A stretch of DNA of 64,000 nt, from assembly GCA_014338405.1 (NCBI GenBank), contig JTDE01000127.1, positions 311,826-375,825 of the forward strand, given 5' to 3'. Below the pieces are notes generated by a model. It was not told the origin of the DNA, ran no database searches, and saw only the letters and a list, made by a program, of their open reading frames with translations. The DNA is from Paragonimus skrjabini miyazakii (Eukaryota > Platyhelminthes > Trematoda > Plagiorchiida > Troglotrematidae). This document shows positions 34,511 through 46,762 of the stretch, one piece after another. Position 1 is the first letter of the stretch; the number at the start of each line of letters is the position of its first letter. The position numbers were made by a program, and so were the translations under genes.

Positions 34511-36879
34511 ACACCGGAAATTCAAAAATGTCATATTTGGGCTCATTTATGTAGATACGGACAGATTTGCTTTTCTCGACCATAGTTGTGTTTAACTCTT
34601 AACTCCCTTTAGCACTCCGTTGGTTTTGCTGTCTTGACACAGTAGTGGTGCACTAACAAAGATGAACTATTTTTAATTGCGCTGAATTTAATGATATATT
34701 GTACACCAAACATAACGCTATGCATGCAGACTAGCAACAACTGGAACTGAGAGCAAAATGACCAAACAATAAAGTTAACGTGAAACTTAATAATTCGGCT
34801 TATTCTGGTCACCAAAGTGATTAGTCAACTAGTTCCAGATTGGCTACCTCCTAAATATGTACACTAATAAATGAGACACCATCACATGTGATAGCAAATA
34901 AGTTATGTCCACATCTAAAATATTGCCCACCGTTTAACACAGACAAAAACCTCTGGAACTACAATCTTGTCAGATACACTTGTATACAAGTTTGTATAAG
35001 TACAAATGGTTTCACAACAATGAGGCTACTTATCTACATTCCACACAAATTCGGATTTTGTATCGTCACGGATAAGCAACTGTGCATGGACTTTATCCAT
35101 AAAATAAATACAACCTTATGAATCGAAGCATTCAACCCTGGCATCCTACGAACTGCTCCCAAATAAAACACTAGAAGCACATCATCATTAGCACAGGTGG
35201 ACGGTAGCGAAGAAAGCCTCCCTAACGGAATATTTATGCAATACTGAATGCTTCCGAACTTATTTCACATGCAATACTATGGGGGACGTAGGAAAAATGC
35301 ATTTAAACCTTACCAAAACACACTGAAAAGTATTAAATGAACCCAAAACAATACAAAACAATTAATGTTCTTTTGTAGGTAATATCTTCAATACTGAGTA
35401 CAGTAGACCACTGTTACAACGAAAATTGCGGGATCGGAAAACAATTTATTGAAACGGACTTTACAAAGTAACAAACTGCATTCACGATTTCTCACAAACT
35501 AGTCTTCCCGATAACGCTACTAAGCAGACTTTCGGTACAAAACACGAAGGCACTCAACAGGAATAATTCATGCTAAACGAGCAGCTAAAGGCGAATCTCC
35601 CGTAAACATGAGTAAGAGAACACTGACGTCACCAACATATAGCACAAATGACCAAGTCCGGTGATCACCAGTATTACAGCAGTAGTGACCGGTTGTATTA
35701 TCAAACTGTAAGCAAATCGCGGGAGTTCGGATGAGACGTCAACACTTTTGTGGTAAGTGATCTAGCCTGACCTACACTTGACAAGTTTTCAAAGGCAACT
35801 TGTCGATATTTACATGCTAACTACGTAATTGGAAAGTCAAAAATGATTTTCAGAACTGTTGGCGCGGTTCTGATATCAAAAACAAACTGAGCTTATACAA
35901 AAAAAGAACTATCATCAACAATGGGGCAACACCGCATATGTAGGATGGTAGTCCCATGCTGTTTTGAAACAGGATGCGAACATTTTGAACGCGCGTGCAA
36001 AAACACATAGGACGAAATTCAAAATGTGTCAAGGGCTTGCCTTAAAATGAGTCCAACAACTTTGACATACCATCCGATCCGCGTGACACCACAAGTATTA
36101 TCACAGACGTACTCCTGTGCCTGTAAGAATACATTGGTGGAATTCTCTACTGACACACGAGTGTTCTGAGCGCACACTACCAGATAAAGGAAATAACCAA
36201 CTCCACAGCCGTAAAAAATCTTGCACGGTGTAGGTGTTCCAATTCCGCTAAGATAACCGACGACGATTTCCGGAAGATGAAAATACCCTACTGAGTTAAG
36301 ATTCATTGTATGAAAACGAACAACCTCATGATATTAGAAGAGCTCGCAATTATTTACCAACAAATAACGGCCGATATGGAGTTATCGCATGAATAGAAAG
36401 CCGTCAGAATTCACAAATCCAACAGTACAGTCGTTTCAAATTGAGCTAAAGAGTAAGAAACGAAACGAGAATCACCGTTTTCCGCTGAATCGTCTAAGCG
36501 AATCGCCTGGATTCCGTGTACAGAGAAGCTTTCCTGTGTGTTATCAAAAACGAGCATGCTTGAACGCACTATTTGGGTAGCACAAACCTATCACACGGAA
36601 ACTGAAAAACACTACCAAGAATGGTATGTGCAAGCAAATATAAATAAACACATCACCCATTTGACTTACATATTAAAAATTATATAAGTCACAGATTGAA
36701 CGAAAATACCCATAGTAAATTACAAACTACAGTTTAATATGCAGTTTTAGATCAGTGAACATTAGGATTGCACGTAATTAACATCAGGATTGCCAGCTCA
36801 TTTAATAGCGCCATTTAGTCAGAAGCTGGAGAAAACTCCTTTGTCGAAATTAGAACATACCATATCAAACGTGTCTTAG

Positions 36880-37020
36880 ATGTGTGGACCCGGATACAAA
36901 GTCCGGAATCCGAACCAAAAGGCTTACCTAACGAATTGGCCTTCTAACCGAGTCGGGTGGGCGAACTGGCACAACATACCGCTCTAACCACAGCCAGACT
37001 AACTGACACCGGGCCGGGGC
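36880..37020 (-). repeat. Candidate tRNA-like repeat
   Basis: GC-richer than its flanks. The minus strand has GGTTAGAGCGGT (box-A-like) and GGTTCGGATTCCG (box-B-like), but they are about 75 nt apart, too far for a normal tRNA promoter. It may be a diverged SINE. Confidence 0.25.
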
Positions 37021-37584
37021 GCACGCTCATTTCCAGCCAAGTTGCTCAGACCCAACGTCCCGGCATTTTAGCCACCGCGGTCCGCGATCAATTACATTTG
37101 GCTGCTGACAAGCCTCTGTAGACGTTCCGGAGATCGATAGGCAACGGTGGAATAAAAGTCAGCATGCATCGGTGACTGCGAACGAACAAACTAAAAATAC
37201 GATAGTTCTCTAACGGATTGTGCTATCACGATAATTTTTTCATCAAACGATAGACAATAACAAGCCGCATTCAGGAACGAAACAGATTTACAACTTACTA
37301 AAAGACTAACAGAAAACTAACTGTACAAACTGCACGTATAAATAACTCTGATGACGGTTTTGAATTGATACTTTCATTCCACCGAAGGCACGTCGGACTT
37401 GTAGGCCCTGGGGTGACTACTTTGCTCTGTCTGTCTGACTGACTCTTATCCTGTGAAGTTATGTCGGATCATACGTTTCTCAGTTCAGTTTGCCGGACAG
37501 TAGCCGCGCACTACTTAGTGGTGGGACCAGATCACACCCCTAGAACAAACAAGTGAACAACGTGACGGTAGTCAGACAAATGTA

Positions 37585-38110
37585 CAGTTTATTAAATTGG
37601 TTTTTAATTATGCTGCCAATGGTGAAAATGTGGCAAGGACTACTAGGGACTTAAAGCAAGACATGTGGTTACGCGAACGGTTACCTGTAACTCCGTTCGA
37701 AGGTTAATGAAAATGTTTGTTGCAACGAGCAGTGTTCATGACATGCAAATAAGTAGTCGTCCAGGGACCTCAGCAGATGATTATTCCGCCAGTAACGTTC
37801 TGCGGCACGTAAAAAGTCCTCAGAAGCGCATCCGTTGACTCGCTCAAGAATGCAGCACTTAGAAGTCCAGTGCACAGCGGGTATTCAAGTATCAGCCATA
37901 CCGGGGAGTTCGGCGGGGGGAGGAGGGGGGGGGGGGCTATTGAAGGGGCTTCGATTGTCAGATGCAGACAAACGTGTCACTTTGCACGTGGTATTATTTG
38001 GAAAAAATACATTTATCCCACCGTATTCACTGACGAAGCAATGTTCTGTTTGGAAGGACTCATGCAGAAACTCCATTTTTGGTACATCGTAACCCTATCG
38101 CATTGTTCTA
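37585..38110 (+). mobile_element. Tc1/mariner-type transposase relic
   Basis: Read across frame breaks on the plus strand, the sequence has the order of a Tc1/mariner transposase: SVHDMQISSRPGTSAD (the linker V-x-D-x-x-R/S-G-R-P-x-S/T), KSPQKRIR (SPxKSIRRL-like), then FARGII...TVFTDEAMFCLEG at about 37985-38060, corresponding to the F-S-D-E-x-x-F strand with the second catalytic aspartate. Stops and a guanine run (37913-37937) interrupt it, and no terminal inverted repeats were identified. A dead element; the subfamily is not determinable. Confidence 0.6.
37913..37937 (+). repeat. Guanine run (potential G-quadruplex)
   Basis: GCGGGGGGAGGAGGGG continues into an unbroken run of about 12 guanines, ending before CTATTG. 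It interrupts the transposase relic and is unusual in this AT-rich DNA. An assembly length error is possible here. Confidence 0.85.
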
Positions 38111-38215
38111 ATTCTGCGTCAACATAGCCCAAATGTTATGGTTTGTGCCGGGGTTTGTTGAAACATGCATTATCGGGTTTTTCCTTTATGATAAAGTCGG
38201 TTGTGCTTACTGTGA

Positions 38216-38408
38216 GGTCAGTGGTGCAGTGGTAAACAAGGTTGCCTCATGAAAGCGTGGCCGGAGTTCTAGTAGTGGAAAGGATAAGCACTACTGACGA
38301 ACTCTAATAAGAGCGAAACTCGAGTCTAGTGCTTCTTTTCGAAAGGGGTAGACTTGAAAGTCTATGAGAATGCGACAGCTGCGATCAATTGTGAGATGTT
38401 CAATGTAT
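38216..38408 (+). repeat. tRNA-like SINE, family 1
   Basis: The head GTCAGTGGTGCAGTGGTAAA resembles box A, and GGCCGGAGTTCTAGTAG follows at about the spacing of box B. The body then has ACTACTGACGAACTCTAA, GCGAAACTCGAGTCTAGTGC and AGTCTATGAGAATGCGACAG. The copy at 49532-49715 is its reverse complement along almost the full length. Parts recur at 39870-40075, 52672-52860 and, more weakly, 18041. Confidence 0.7.
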
Positions 38409-38645
38409 ATGATAAAAACGTTGCTGCCAAAATCTCTTTTCGCACAATCATTTACATACTAAGGTATTCCTATCTTCAAATGCTGCAGCATAATGTTGTA
38501 CCACTGCTGAAGCAAATGAGTACTTGAACACGTTTGTGGTTGTGTGTGGTTGTCATTCCTAGACCTAAAGACTGCTTTTGCTTCAGTCGCTCAATTTTAT
38601 CGTGGACGACATTCTGTAAAGTGTGTCTGAGGTGTTGAGCTTCTT

Positions 38646-39290
38646 CCCATGCTACGTTGATCGACATGGAGTATGCGGATGACATGATCTTACTTAGACC
38701 CTCTGCCAAAGGCATGTAGACGATGCTGAATAAGGTGAATGACTGGGCCGATTTGCATGTAATGCGCTTCGCGCCTTCAAAAGGCAATGCTGCCTTAAGA
38801 CTGGAGCATTCCCACTCTCACCTTCTTTGTTGCAGGCAATCCATTTGAAACTGAGGACACTTTCACATACTTGGGTAGCACTATCTCGCCAGCAAGTAAT
38901 ATTGCTGACGAGATATCAGAGAGAATAGCAAAGGCACGAGTTGCGATTGCCAAACTGTGTCATCTGTGGCGTCGAAAAGACGTCCGGTTGTCGCTAAAAG
39001 GAAGGGTATATAATGCCTGTGTGTTCCATTTTGTTTTATGGCTCAGAAACGGGGCCTGTTCGCAACGAAGATGTCAACAGGCTTGCTCCGTTTGACCATC
39101 GTTGTCTCCGCCAATTAGTCCATATCAGGTGAACTGATCGCGTGAGCAACATGGCCTTCCGTCGGTGCGTACTCAGGAACGCCGGGGATGCACGAACAAT
39201 TGGTCAACTGATCATGTTGCACAGCCTGCGGTGGTTGGGTCACGTACTTCGTACGCCAGTCGAACATTTAATGCATCCGGCGCTATATAA
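38646..39290 (+). mobile_element. APE-class non-LTR retrotransposon: RT C-terminal half
   Basis: MEYADDMILL at about 38667 is the F/Y-A-D-D catalytic box of a non-LTR reverse transcriptase. TYLGSTISPASNIADEISER at 38860-38925, then IAKARVAIAKLCHLW, RVYNACV, DHRCLRQL, and LRWLGHVLRTPVEHL near 39230, follow the C-terminal order of these proteins. Stops and frameshifts break it several times. No endonuclease part or poly(A) tail is attached, so it is 5'-truncated. RTE-like or CR1-like by pattern. Confidence 0.75.
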
Positions 39291-40903
39291 TGAGGACACC
39301 AACAGTTGAATACAACGATAGTAGAAGTAGATTTGACTTTGACATACATCCCTTTGACCGCATATACTTCATGTACAGAATCGCATGTAAATGAAGTTGC
39401 AGGTAACCTTTCACATCGTACACTTCGGCATAATAAGACATCGGCCTAGTAGGTTGTCAATGTCCACCTGCGTTTTAAATAATATTTCACCAAAATACAG
39501 GGCGGACGATTAGCAAAAGCACAGTCCCTTCAAGCGGAACCGAACCGCAAAGACTCAGAGAGATCCGTTTTGGGTGCAGTTAGTTTTGACTATCTCATCC
39601 ATCCGCTCGGACCCCGTTCCATCCACCAATAGTGTGCCCACGTGTATGCATCAGATAACTCCCTTTAAGTACTTGCGTTTTCATGCTTGCATGAGACTTA
39701 TCGAAGCAGAGAAGGTTCTAAAATTAACAGAAGCCAACATTCTGATCTGATGGTATAATAAGACTGGAGCATACTGGTCAAGATAACATTGTCACACAAA
39801 CGGGCTGATTGGACTAGACGTCACGTAAACGTGCATATACATATTTTTCAACTAGCCCTTTTCGAAAAGAACCATTAAACTCGAGTTTCGCTGACGTGCT
39901 GATTATACAAGTTGCACAAAAGACTGAGTGGTACCTCGGTCGCAAAGCTCGAAATTACCCATTTAGGGTGATGATGCCTGGCTATTGAGCGATCTGTCAA
40001 TAAATAATCATTCTCAAGGGGCCGCCTGGAAAGTCTATGGGGATGCGACAGCTGCGATCAATTGTGGGTGATGTTCAACTTGAAAATTAACCAAATCCCC
40101 GACTACTCATCAGTAACCTAAAATAATCATTCAATAAAAATAGGCATCATTAAAGTTAGACTATATCATAATTCGTACAACCTTTCGATGATGAGCTTCT
40201 AGAAAGCAGTGAGAGCCTTTCTTTGTTCACACTTTCTGTCTTGCCTATTTACGTGTCTTTGTGTACATGCGATCTGTCAAATTGTTATCAGTTGCAGTAT
40301 CCTACTAGATTGATTAGACCTTTAATGTGGACATCCATTCAGAAACATGATACTCCTGTGTTCTAACAACACTCTCCCTGTGAAATTCGGCAGAGCTTAT
40401 ATCAAGTAAAGTAGGGGATAATCAACTTAGAGTTAACAAACAAGCCTGAGGTTCAATAATCCCCATAAACAAATAATGTGGCACAAATTGTGAATGTTCG
40501 TCAGAATAAATGTTTAATGAACCATGTTACTGGAACCATGCTGGTCAGACGTCAACAGGGATGAGAGCATCCGGACTCAGTGCAGAATTTTGTGCGCAGG
40601 CACGGTTACGCCACCGGTGGTGCAAATGCTGAATTCCCGAAGATTCGTTGTAGGTCAGGTAGATTCTACCAAGGCGTAAATGAATCACACAGTCACATAT
40701 GAGCACGGATTACCGATACCGAATGCTTACTGTATCATCGGAGCTAAAACTTACGTAACAGGAAGCCATGCGTCCTGCCGAAGCACAAATCTAAGCTAAC
40801 GCTGAGGAGATAGAAGGAGATGCAGTGATTAACACAAGTTCTGTCACCACTTATCACTTCTATCCACCCGCTTATCATTTCATTCTTGAATTAATATTAG
40901 TTT
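39291..40903. other. Intergenic DNA with SINE fragments
   Basis: Apart from the partial family-1 SINE at 39870-40075 I see nothing supportable here. Confidence 0.45.
39870..40075. repeat. Rearranged pieces of family-1 SINE
   Basis: CTCGAGTTTCGCT near 39878 is the body in minus orientation, whereas GCCGCCTGGAAAGTCTATGG and GGATGCGACAGCTGCGATCA at 40021-40060 are the tail in plus orientation, nearly identical to 38360-38400. The arrangement resembles the inverted pair at 52672-52860. Confidence 0.5.
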
Positions 40904-41188
40904 TCAAAGCCCAGCACCACTGTCCACCTTGTCAGTCGTGTCCACATTCTTACTTACCGCGTCAACTGCCTCCGCTCGGTGTGTTTGGCAAGTGACCGAG
41001 TCTAAAGAGTTCTCACAAAATCTAACATGTGAACAAGAAGCCGATGGTGGGAAATGTACCCCTCCCCAAATAATCAGTGATCGCTCACCACTAGTCTTCG
41101 TGTAAAGTGCTTCATTCTGTCGGAGTCCAGGTCGAGACCATATCCATTCATCAAAACAATGCACATTAAATGCATTCTCGGCTACCAA
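40904..41188 (-). mobile_element. Possible Tc1/mariner transposase fragment
   Basis: The minus-strand frame encodes FNVHCFDEWIWSRPGLRQNE and later SLIIWGGVHF, which resembles the central part of Tc1/mariner-type transposases (R-x-W-x-R-x-x-x, then S-x-x-x-W-G-x-x). The rest is not diagnostic. The neighbouring fragment at 41350-41769 is the C-terminal part but is in the wrong order to be the same copy. Confidence 0.35.
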
Positions 41189-41349
41189 CGGTCACGCAGT
41201 CGCACTGGTTCACCTCTAAGATGAGCGTCTAAAACCAATATGAAGACGCTGACGAATGCGTAACATTAGACATCTCGTCTTACGTTAGTCCAAACAAGAA
41301 AGTCAAATGAAGGACACTGAACTATTTTCATTTAGGTTAAGTGAGGGTC

Positions 41350-41769
41350 AGTCTTCCAGTATTGTCTGCCTGCAAGAATGAACAGCTTAGAAACGACCGA
41401 CATCACATGCTGCCGTCTGAGGGAGTTTAATGAACCTTGGATATTCTACTACGTTTGCTCAAAAGCTTAAATCATGCGTTTTACAAATTCGTTAAACGTT
41501 GCATTTTGTCACGAAGAAGTGCTAACAGTAAGCGTTCATTGATGGCATCCAACTGAGATCAAGTTGATCGCTCATCCGGCTCTGAATGATTGATACACTC
41601 GCGCGACAAAAGCATCCCAACGTTGGTACGTTACCCAGTTCATATGCGTTGGTTGACAATTGGTTTTCAACAAGTATACACTTCTAGGGAAAAAATGGAC
41701 GGTGGTTGTCAGGACCCATTCAGTTTGAAATAGATCTCCACATGTATGTGAGGTACCATACTGCTGCAA
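41350..41769 (-). mobile_element. Possible Tc1/mariner transposase C-terminal fragment
   Basis: On the minus strand MQQYGTSHTCGDLFQ corresponds to the QQD-x-A-x-x-H box of mariner-type transposases, with the third catalytic aspartate replaced by tyrosine. After a divergent stretch, DAINERLLLALLRDKMQRL follows. It is broken by stops beyond 41500. Confidence 0.4.
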
Positions 41770-44345
41770 TAGTTTGTGCGTATCTGGACTGTCAGTAGAA
41801 ATCTAACCATCCACCAAGAATGAACAGAATAAATCGTTGCTATAACAATGTGGGCAACAATCGTTTACGCTAACTTTCATGGACACCGCTCATGCATTTT
41901 GCAGAAAGTTCGCCTTACACAGCACAGTTCCATCAAGCCCGTTATACTGACTGTCAAATACCAAAATTTGACAACTCATTGGAACATGGAAAGATGATTG
42001 ATGAGACACGTCCTCACCAAGGGAATTTGAATGGAAGGATACGTGTGTAGGGATACCGAAATGAGCCATTCAACGATCGTGCGGACACATTCGCGAACAC
42101 TGCGTACAGGCCGTTTGCCTCATTTCTTCGTAAGCTGGAACAAATTGCAGCAGTTAGAGTCGGCAATTTATTGCTTCGGGTCCTTTAGGTAAATCCAGCG
42201 TCATGCTCCGTGTTATCCAGTAACCACCATTAATAACCATTTTGAAGCTTACAAATGTTTTTTTATAGAATTAGAAGCGGAGTTGTAAAATGGTAAAACA
42301 ATGATGGTGTGCCCATTAGTAGGGAGAAGTTGTGGTGCTCGTCTATGGATCAGAAGGTGAGCGATAGAGGAAGGAAAGTAGTCGATAACAGCATAAACTA
42401 ACCTGTGTGAATCAACGTCACGAAATTTTATGCGTCACAGGGCTGAGTTGAGCAACGTTTCAATCCACTATGAATATTCTTTTCGTAAATTTAACTAGCA
42501 ACATACTCACTGCCAAATAACTTATGCGTTTTTCGGTCCACTGGTTGCTCGCTTGCCCAAACGTTAGCATTGAACAAACTATCTCTTAGTGTTTCTGGTT
42601 TCCTGGTTCTGAATGATATGCTAGAATAGGCTAAGTTCAAAAATTGTCAATAAGATCAAATTTGGTTCGACTGACATTTACGCTCATGGGCGAAATGGGA
42701 TCAAGCTAGGATATGGCCAACATTGTTCACTCTCCCAAACTGTCTGGTCCGTCTCATGTACTACGATGCACATTTGGAAGTACAGTGTTAGAGTCCTTTA
42801 TTTCGTCCAAAACCGCCTCCGTGCTCGAGAAAAACGATTAATCCAATCAGAATGAGCGGAACTGCCCAGAACGGTAGAGAGGTAACCTTGGTTATCTTTG
42901 TACCTGTCCGACTTTTATTCCGCTATGTTCATTGGTGGCTTAGTGATCCCAACTATTTTTTTCGTCAACTGTCTTTCTACTTTCGGATTCGAGGATGTTT
43001 TAGGTCACTACGCACCATATAAATAACTCGTATTTTTCGCTTTGTTGCAAAAGTTTTGAGGCGGAACAAAGCTGTTTTTTTTTCGAATGTCTTGAGTGCA
43101 AATTACAGGAACAGTTGCGGTATTTTCGAGACCGAGATTCTTCGTGTTAACTATTACCAGAAGGAGAACCTGATTCTAGTCAAGCGCACTTCTATAATGA
43201 GGACGAACCAGCGTATCCCTTCGAAGGTTTACAAGACAGTGCTAATGAAGTCAACTATTTATTCCAGAAGTACGCACCATGCGATAAAGGTTGAAACATT
43301 AATAACCACCTTGGTAATAGTACGTTGTGTTGTTATCATTGTTACGTCTAGGTAGGCGTTAACTTATACAAGTTTCTTGCAGATCAAAAGTGACTGTGTA
43401 ACGATATCGTCGAGAAACGAATGCCCCAGTAAGCCAAACATTTTTCACTAAACTACATTCGTTATTGACACCTTCATGCAAACATATTTTGAAGTAACCA
43501 TACACTATATTCTGATCTATGTTCACATCCTTCAGAAAGGGACTAATACTAATATGGGTTGTCCAAGTTAGCCGCGCCTTTTCCCCCACGTAAACCAGGT
43601 CCATTTTGTTAAAGCATATGAACCAGTCAGACAATTTTGACAGATGCGAGGTTTCCCGACTTAAAAAAGAACTCGTATACAATAAAAACACAGCTGATTA
43701 AATAGAATCCATGTGATCTAGTTGACTAGGAGGCTCTGATCGCAAATATTACATCAGTTTTGTCACCATTCGAACAACCGAAGCACACTTCGCAAATTAG
43801 TGTAATGACGCCTCTATCTGGCCTAACGTGAGATCAACAGACTCGCCTCAAAAGCACTAGAATTGGGGCCCAAACGGGCTAACCGTATGACAGGCTCACG
43901 CATAGGTGGGTCCAACTGTGTGGCGCATCCTTCCTCCATGTGAAATATCTCGATGGCATATTCGCCCAGTTGAACCCTGTTGTGCTGACGAAACCACATA
44001 ATGTAAGGCCATAACTTACGGTTGGAGGGGGCTGATCATCCAAAAATAACGTCGCGTGCATCCAACAACGAATACTGTTGCAACGGGATCAGAGATAAAC
44101 GCCTCTATACTGCCAGTCTTACAATAAGATCACCTAATGCGTCTGGTCAAGAAGTGATAGCAGTCAAATGATGAGCAGCTTTCAAGTTTAAATGGTCTTC
44201 ATTACCCGTCAGTACAGAGACGACAGCATAGTGAGTAGCAGTCACAAATCGATGTCCTTTTGGTTTCGGACATCAAGACTACTCATGAAAATAATCAAAC
44301 ACGGGATAATTAACACTGGCAAACAAAGATAACAACACGACTAAC
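41770..44345. other. Intergenic DNA without recognised gene
   Basis: Short frames only. A 110-codon minus frame (43359-43691) and a 99-codon plus frame (43056-43355) have no recognisable domain. A tRNA-like minus-strand stretch near 43860-43915 shares CCCGTTTGGGC with the candidate at 34445. Confidence 0.4.
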
Positions 44346-45070
44346 TTAAATCTATGAGGACAATCTTAGGAAAGAGGTTAATGCAGGTCCGAGAAAAGAA
44401 ACAGCTAACACTTACCGAGTTAGAGTTCAATGGAAGGTTTTATTTGGCGTTGCGTCCAACAAAACTTAGCAGCAACGAAACTGGGCGACGCATGAAGATA
44501 GCAAACCATGAGATGTATGAATACACTGCATGTCGTCAAAATCACTAGGCAAAAGCGAACAGAAAGAAAGAGGTAAACGCCTCGTGCAAAGAAGGCAGAA
44601 CTACAAAATTTACCTGTGACAGGCAGCCCATGCACTCCTAAGCGGGAGTTAGGCTCTGATATTTTCAAAACCTACATTTCAGGGGATCATGGGGAATTTG
44701 TCAATATTTGCATATGGAAAGCCTCGACTCGCAGCGCTGTTGGAAAATACCACGACGAACCAACATGTTGGGCTGAAGATCACATCACCTAGACAGATTA
44801 GTGACACCTCGTGATCAGCTACGATGAAAAGAAAATCAGTTGGAATGGTCCAAATGATGGAAACGATTGTCGACAGGACTTGCATAAACAACCCGAGATC
44901 TGCAGCAGAAGTTCCGGCGTGATGATCTGGCATGCTCGTTTCTCAAGGGAAGTTGGAACTAATGTCCTTGCGGAAGAAGCAGAGTGCCCAGCGATCCATT
45001 CAGACACTTCAAACAACTACCAACATTTTTTAATTAGTACACTAACTATGGTATACATAAGAGCCAGTGA
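44346..45070 (+). mobile_element. Tc1/Tc3-type transposase relic
   Basis: At 44807-45030 the frame reads SYDEKKISWNGPNDG, then DLHKQPEICSRSSGVMIWHA, and ends near NNYQHFL. This follows the Tc1 pattern S-D-E-x-x-F/I-x-x-x-G-P-D-G, then S-x-x-V-M-V-W-G/A, then Y-x-x-x-L. A frame at 44354-44548 (KKQLTLTELE) lies at the distance expected for the transposase N-terminus (helix-turn-helix) but is only weakly similar. Stops and shifts between them make the copy inactive. No terminal inverted repeats were recognised. Confidence 0.55.
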
Positions 45071-46627
45071 CTAGTGAACAATCAAACCAACACAATGACA
45101 GCCATTTTAAATCGCATAAGTTAATAAGTGAGAACCTATGCAAACTAGCATACAGATTGTAACAATCGACGGAAATTCTGAGAGGTTAATTGGCGAACGT
45201 GAAATGTGAAACGGAACTTGAAATTTCGAGTAACATCATGAATAGATAATTACACTGGGATTCTAAGACAGAAAGAGGGTTACATCCTTCTAACTCCAAT
45301 GTCATCAAAAGATGAATAGCCCCACAATTGCGGAACAGTTATGCTCATCAGTCTCGGTATTTGATATTATATTAAAACACTTTGCGATGAAAACTTCGAT
45401 CGATCAAAAGTGCGGTCACATTTTACTCTCCTTCAAACGAGGGGACCGACTAACGTAAAATTGTGGGAGGTTTGGTCAAAAACCGTGCAGCCTCAGAAAC
45501 ATGAGACATTGTATCAAAATTCGACAAGAAAGCTCTCGTCACTGGAACCGATAACTATTGTTGTGTAGGTAAGAAAAGTCGATGATTTCCAGAGAAAACT
45601 GCCAGCAAATACAGTAAGAAAAGGATATATGATGAAGAAGAAAGCGAAAATGAACAAAACGCTAAATTAGTGCGTGGCGAAATTCCAACGAACTTCTTTC
45701 CCGCCGTCGACTCACAATGATCTTAACTGCTTCCAAGCAGCTGATAATCGAATGCCGCGTGTATAATGTCTCCTGAAGATTTCCATCACTATCATAATCA
45801 ATGGCTATTAAGCAAGCCTACAACTGAATAATGTCGTTGTTATCGTCATTATCTTAGAGTATATTGGACTGGTAAACGATGTACCGACAACACGGAATGC
45901 TACGCTTAGGGTTGACAGTGTAACGAATACAGGCCTATAGATAGTTCGTTTGGAAACATAAAAATGAAACATGTTACAGTTCGGAAAATTCAACGCAAAA
46001 TAGTCGGCATTGATTGGACAGCAGCACCTGAGCTTTAGAATATACTTATTAAGTCGATGTATGATTAGAGGTGTTAGTATCAAGAGGACGAACGGTTACA
46101 CGGTTAACATTATCATAAAATAAATAACTAGTAAGAGGCTCAAATTGATGTTTTACAGTTCGATATGTTGAAAACTTTCGTTGTAGATAAAAACGCACCG
46201 CTCTGTTCCAAGCAAATGTTCGTGTCCGCAGCAAACATTCAATACCCAGTCCTGAACAACTTTAATCTATAAAAGTACGGATACTTCCAGCTTTAACCTC
46301 CTAGGATGAAAACGGTAAACCTGATTGAGCAAATAACGTCCCTACGGAACTATAGATCAATTTCTCAATCCTATAAGCCTAATTGAGTGATCCCAAAACA
46401 CAAACGAAAATGCACCTGCAGATTAACACAATACGACGTTGTTGAATGTCTTGCCTGTTCGTGCGAAATCAAATTGTCAATACACTGCCCGATCCAACAA
46501 ATTAAGCTTTTTTCTAATAAGTAAATCCCATACCATGAGTTTATAACCAACACATACATACACACATATATATATATATGGAATAAATCACAAGTAAAAA
46601 TAGAAAATACAATACAGGAAATCAACA
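45071..46627. other. Intergenic DNA and probable NDC80 3'UTR
   Basis: The last few hundred bases before 46627 should include the 3'UTR of the minus-strand NDC80 gene. A minus-strand ATTAAA lies at 46261-46266; no AATAAA is closer. A CA/TA microsatellite is at 46551-46580. Near 45450-45540 a broken plus-strand frame (IVGGLVKNRAASE) vaguely resembles a transposase helix-turn-helix. Confidence 0.4.
46551..46580. repeat. CA/TA microsatellite
   Basis: ACATACATACACACATATAT followed by a TA run, about 30 nt, in the presumed 3'UTR of NDC80. Confidence 0.85.
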
Positions 46628-46762
46628 TTAAACCACATCGGATTCCAATGCCTTTCGAATTTTATCTTCCATTCGCCGATTGAATGCTTCCAGACGCCGT
46701 CTTAGCTCATCCATTCGTGCGTCGTGTAGTGTGGTGGAGGATTCACGATAATTGATCAAACT
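46628..46762 (-). CDS. NDC80: NDC80 exon 14 (C-terminus)
   Basis: 45 codons including TAA, after the acceptor TTCTAACCAG, phase 0. SLINYRESSTTLHDAR, then MDELRRRLEAFNRRMEDKIR: a basic and acidic coiled coil ending ALESDVV. In the family this end pairs with the SPC24/SPC25 side of the complex. Confidence 0.9.
   Translation of the reverse strand, partial: SLINYRESSTTLHDARMDELRRRLEAFNRRMEDKIRKALESDVV

Larger units (their letters stand above)
32218..37584. other. Intergenic DNA, mostly unrecognised
   Basis: About 5.4 kb beyond the last nephrin-like exon. Frames at 32646-33029 (-) and 33926-34132 (+) are unrecognised. Two tRNA-like candidates lie at 34445-34510 and 36880-37020. A short GC alternation (CGCGCGCGCGC) is at 32584. 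No poly(A) signal of the AATAAA form was found within the first 300 nt. Confidence 0.45.

Noticed and set aside
37885..38076. Polyproline protein on the minus strand
   Set aside because: The prolines are only the complement of the guanine run inside a transposase relic read on the plus strand.
43359..43691. 110-codon frame (-) in the intergenic gap
   Set aside because: No domain signature and no flanking splice or polyadenylation signals.
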